In this document: piece after piece, positions 63,921-64,000 of the stretch
Layout of the letters: every line of letters begins with the position of its first letter
How positions within the stretch are numbered: the first letter of the stretch is position 1
The notes under the pieces: generated by a model
Seen by the model: the letters and a program-made list of their open reading frames with translations, nothing else
Told to the model about the DNA's origin: nothing
Databases searched by the model: none
Position numbers and translations under genes: made by a program
From: Bacteroides thetaiotaomicron VPI-5482
Lineage (GTDB): Bacteria; Bacteroidota; Bacteroidia; Bacteroidales; Bacteroidaceae
Length of the DNA: 64,000 bases
NCBI RefSeq assembly: GCF_000011065.1
Contig: NC_004663.1
Coordinates: 4,092,001-4,156,000, forward strand
Direction of reading: 5' to 3'

Positions 63921-64000
63921 TTACTCTTCTTCCTTCTTTGGTATCCTAGGCTCACGGTTTCCTCTGAATTCTCTCGGAGCTCTCGAATCTCTTTCCCCTC
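63921..64000 (-). CDS. C-terminal end of a leftward gene, rest outside window
   Basis: On the minus strand one frame reads RDSRAPREFRGNREPRIPKK and then three Glu and stop (TAA at 63921-63923). The charged Arg/Lys/Glu tail looks like the end of a nucleic-acid-binding or ribosomal-type protein, but too little is visible to name it. The other two frames are possible but less protein-like. Confidence 0.4.
   Translation of the reverse strand, partial: GERDSRAPREFRGNREPRIPKKEEE

Overview
The window is chromosomal DNA from a Bacteroides species, most likely close to B. thetaiotaomicron (inference). Supporting this are the paired SusC/SusD loci, the weak use of Shine-Dalgarno sequences, promoters of the Bacteroides type (TTTG, about 20 bases, TAnnTTTG), lipoprotein-rich gene sets, and Bacteroidota families such as DUF4271, DUF3098, DUF2723 and DUF3244. 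Housekeeping blocks look richer in G+C than the accessory blocks at 1-10.8, 18.5-23.7 and 32.4-50.5 kb.

Layout. (1) 1-10.9 kb: an Rhs/YD-repeat polymorphic toxin region. It has a truncated partner gene, a full secreted Rhs protein with an HExxH C-terminal tip and a lipoprotein partner, then two displaced cassettes. Each cassette carries a copied piece of Rhs core, a different toxin-like tip (JAB-like; lipase-like) and a different candidate immunity protein, and a field of decayed fragments follows. (2) 10.9-16.5 kb: a long housekeeping operon (methyltransferase, ftsX, DUF3098, uppP, truB, queA, zinc-ribbon protein, folK). (3) metK behind a probable SAM-II riboswitch, then a 1.1 kb repeat-filled gap. 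(4) 19.5-23.7 kb: TPR sensor/regulator, DUF3244 protein, lipoprotein and small outer-membrane barrel. (5) 23.8-28.9 kb: LOG, DUF4271, hemD, rnpA, yidD, tatD, tyrS and tRNA-Gln. (6) 29-32.2 kb: kduI, kduD and a DUF4861 lipoprotein, which handle unsaturated uronate products.

(7) 33.8-50.4 kb is the most striking part. Two paralogous five-gene loci (SusC, SusD, HExxH lipoprotein, DUF4302 lipoprotein, BACON lipoprotein) point away from each other like mirror images. Between them lies a perfect inverted repeat of 286 bases per arm around a 39-base core that holds one promoter, now facing left. This has the form of a phase-variable promoter switch choosing which of two probable peptide importers is made. 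Both arms carry the same 2-base disruption that separates the signal peptide from the rest of SusC and leaves an ATGA stop/start overlap.

(8) 50.5-64 kb: queG, a polysaccharide deacetylase, a DUF2723 membrane protein, and a leftward operon (DPP IV-like peptidase, purD, membrane protein, DedA-type protein, mnmD, znuA, znuC), with the end of another gene at the edge.

Scattered through the 3' intergenic spaces are arrays of direct repeats with an exact 22-base period (10.3, 19.0-19.4, 32.2 and 56.0 kb). The unit sequence differs among arrays but the period does not. I know of no name for this family. All homology statements come from reading the translated sequence; no database search was run.
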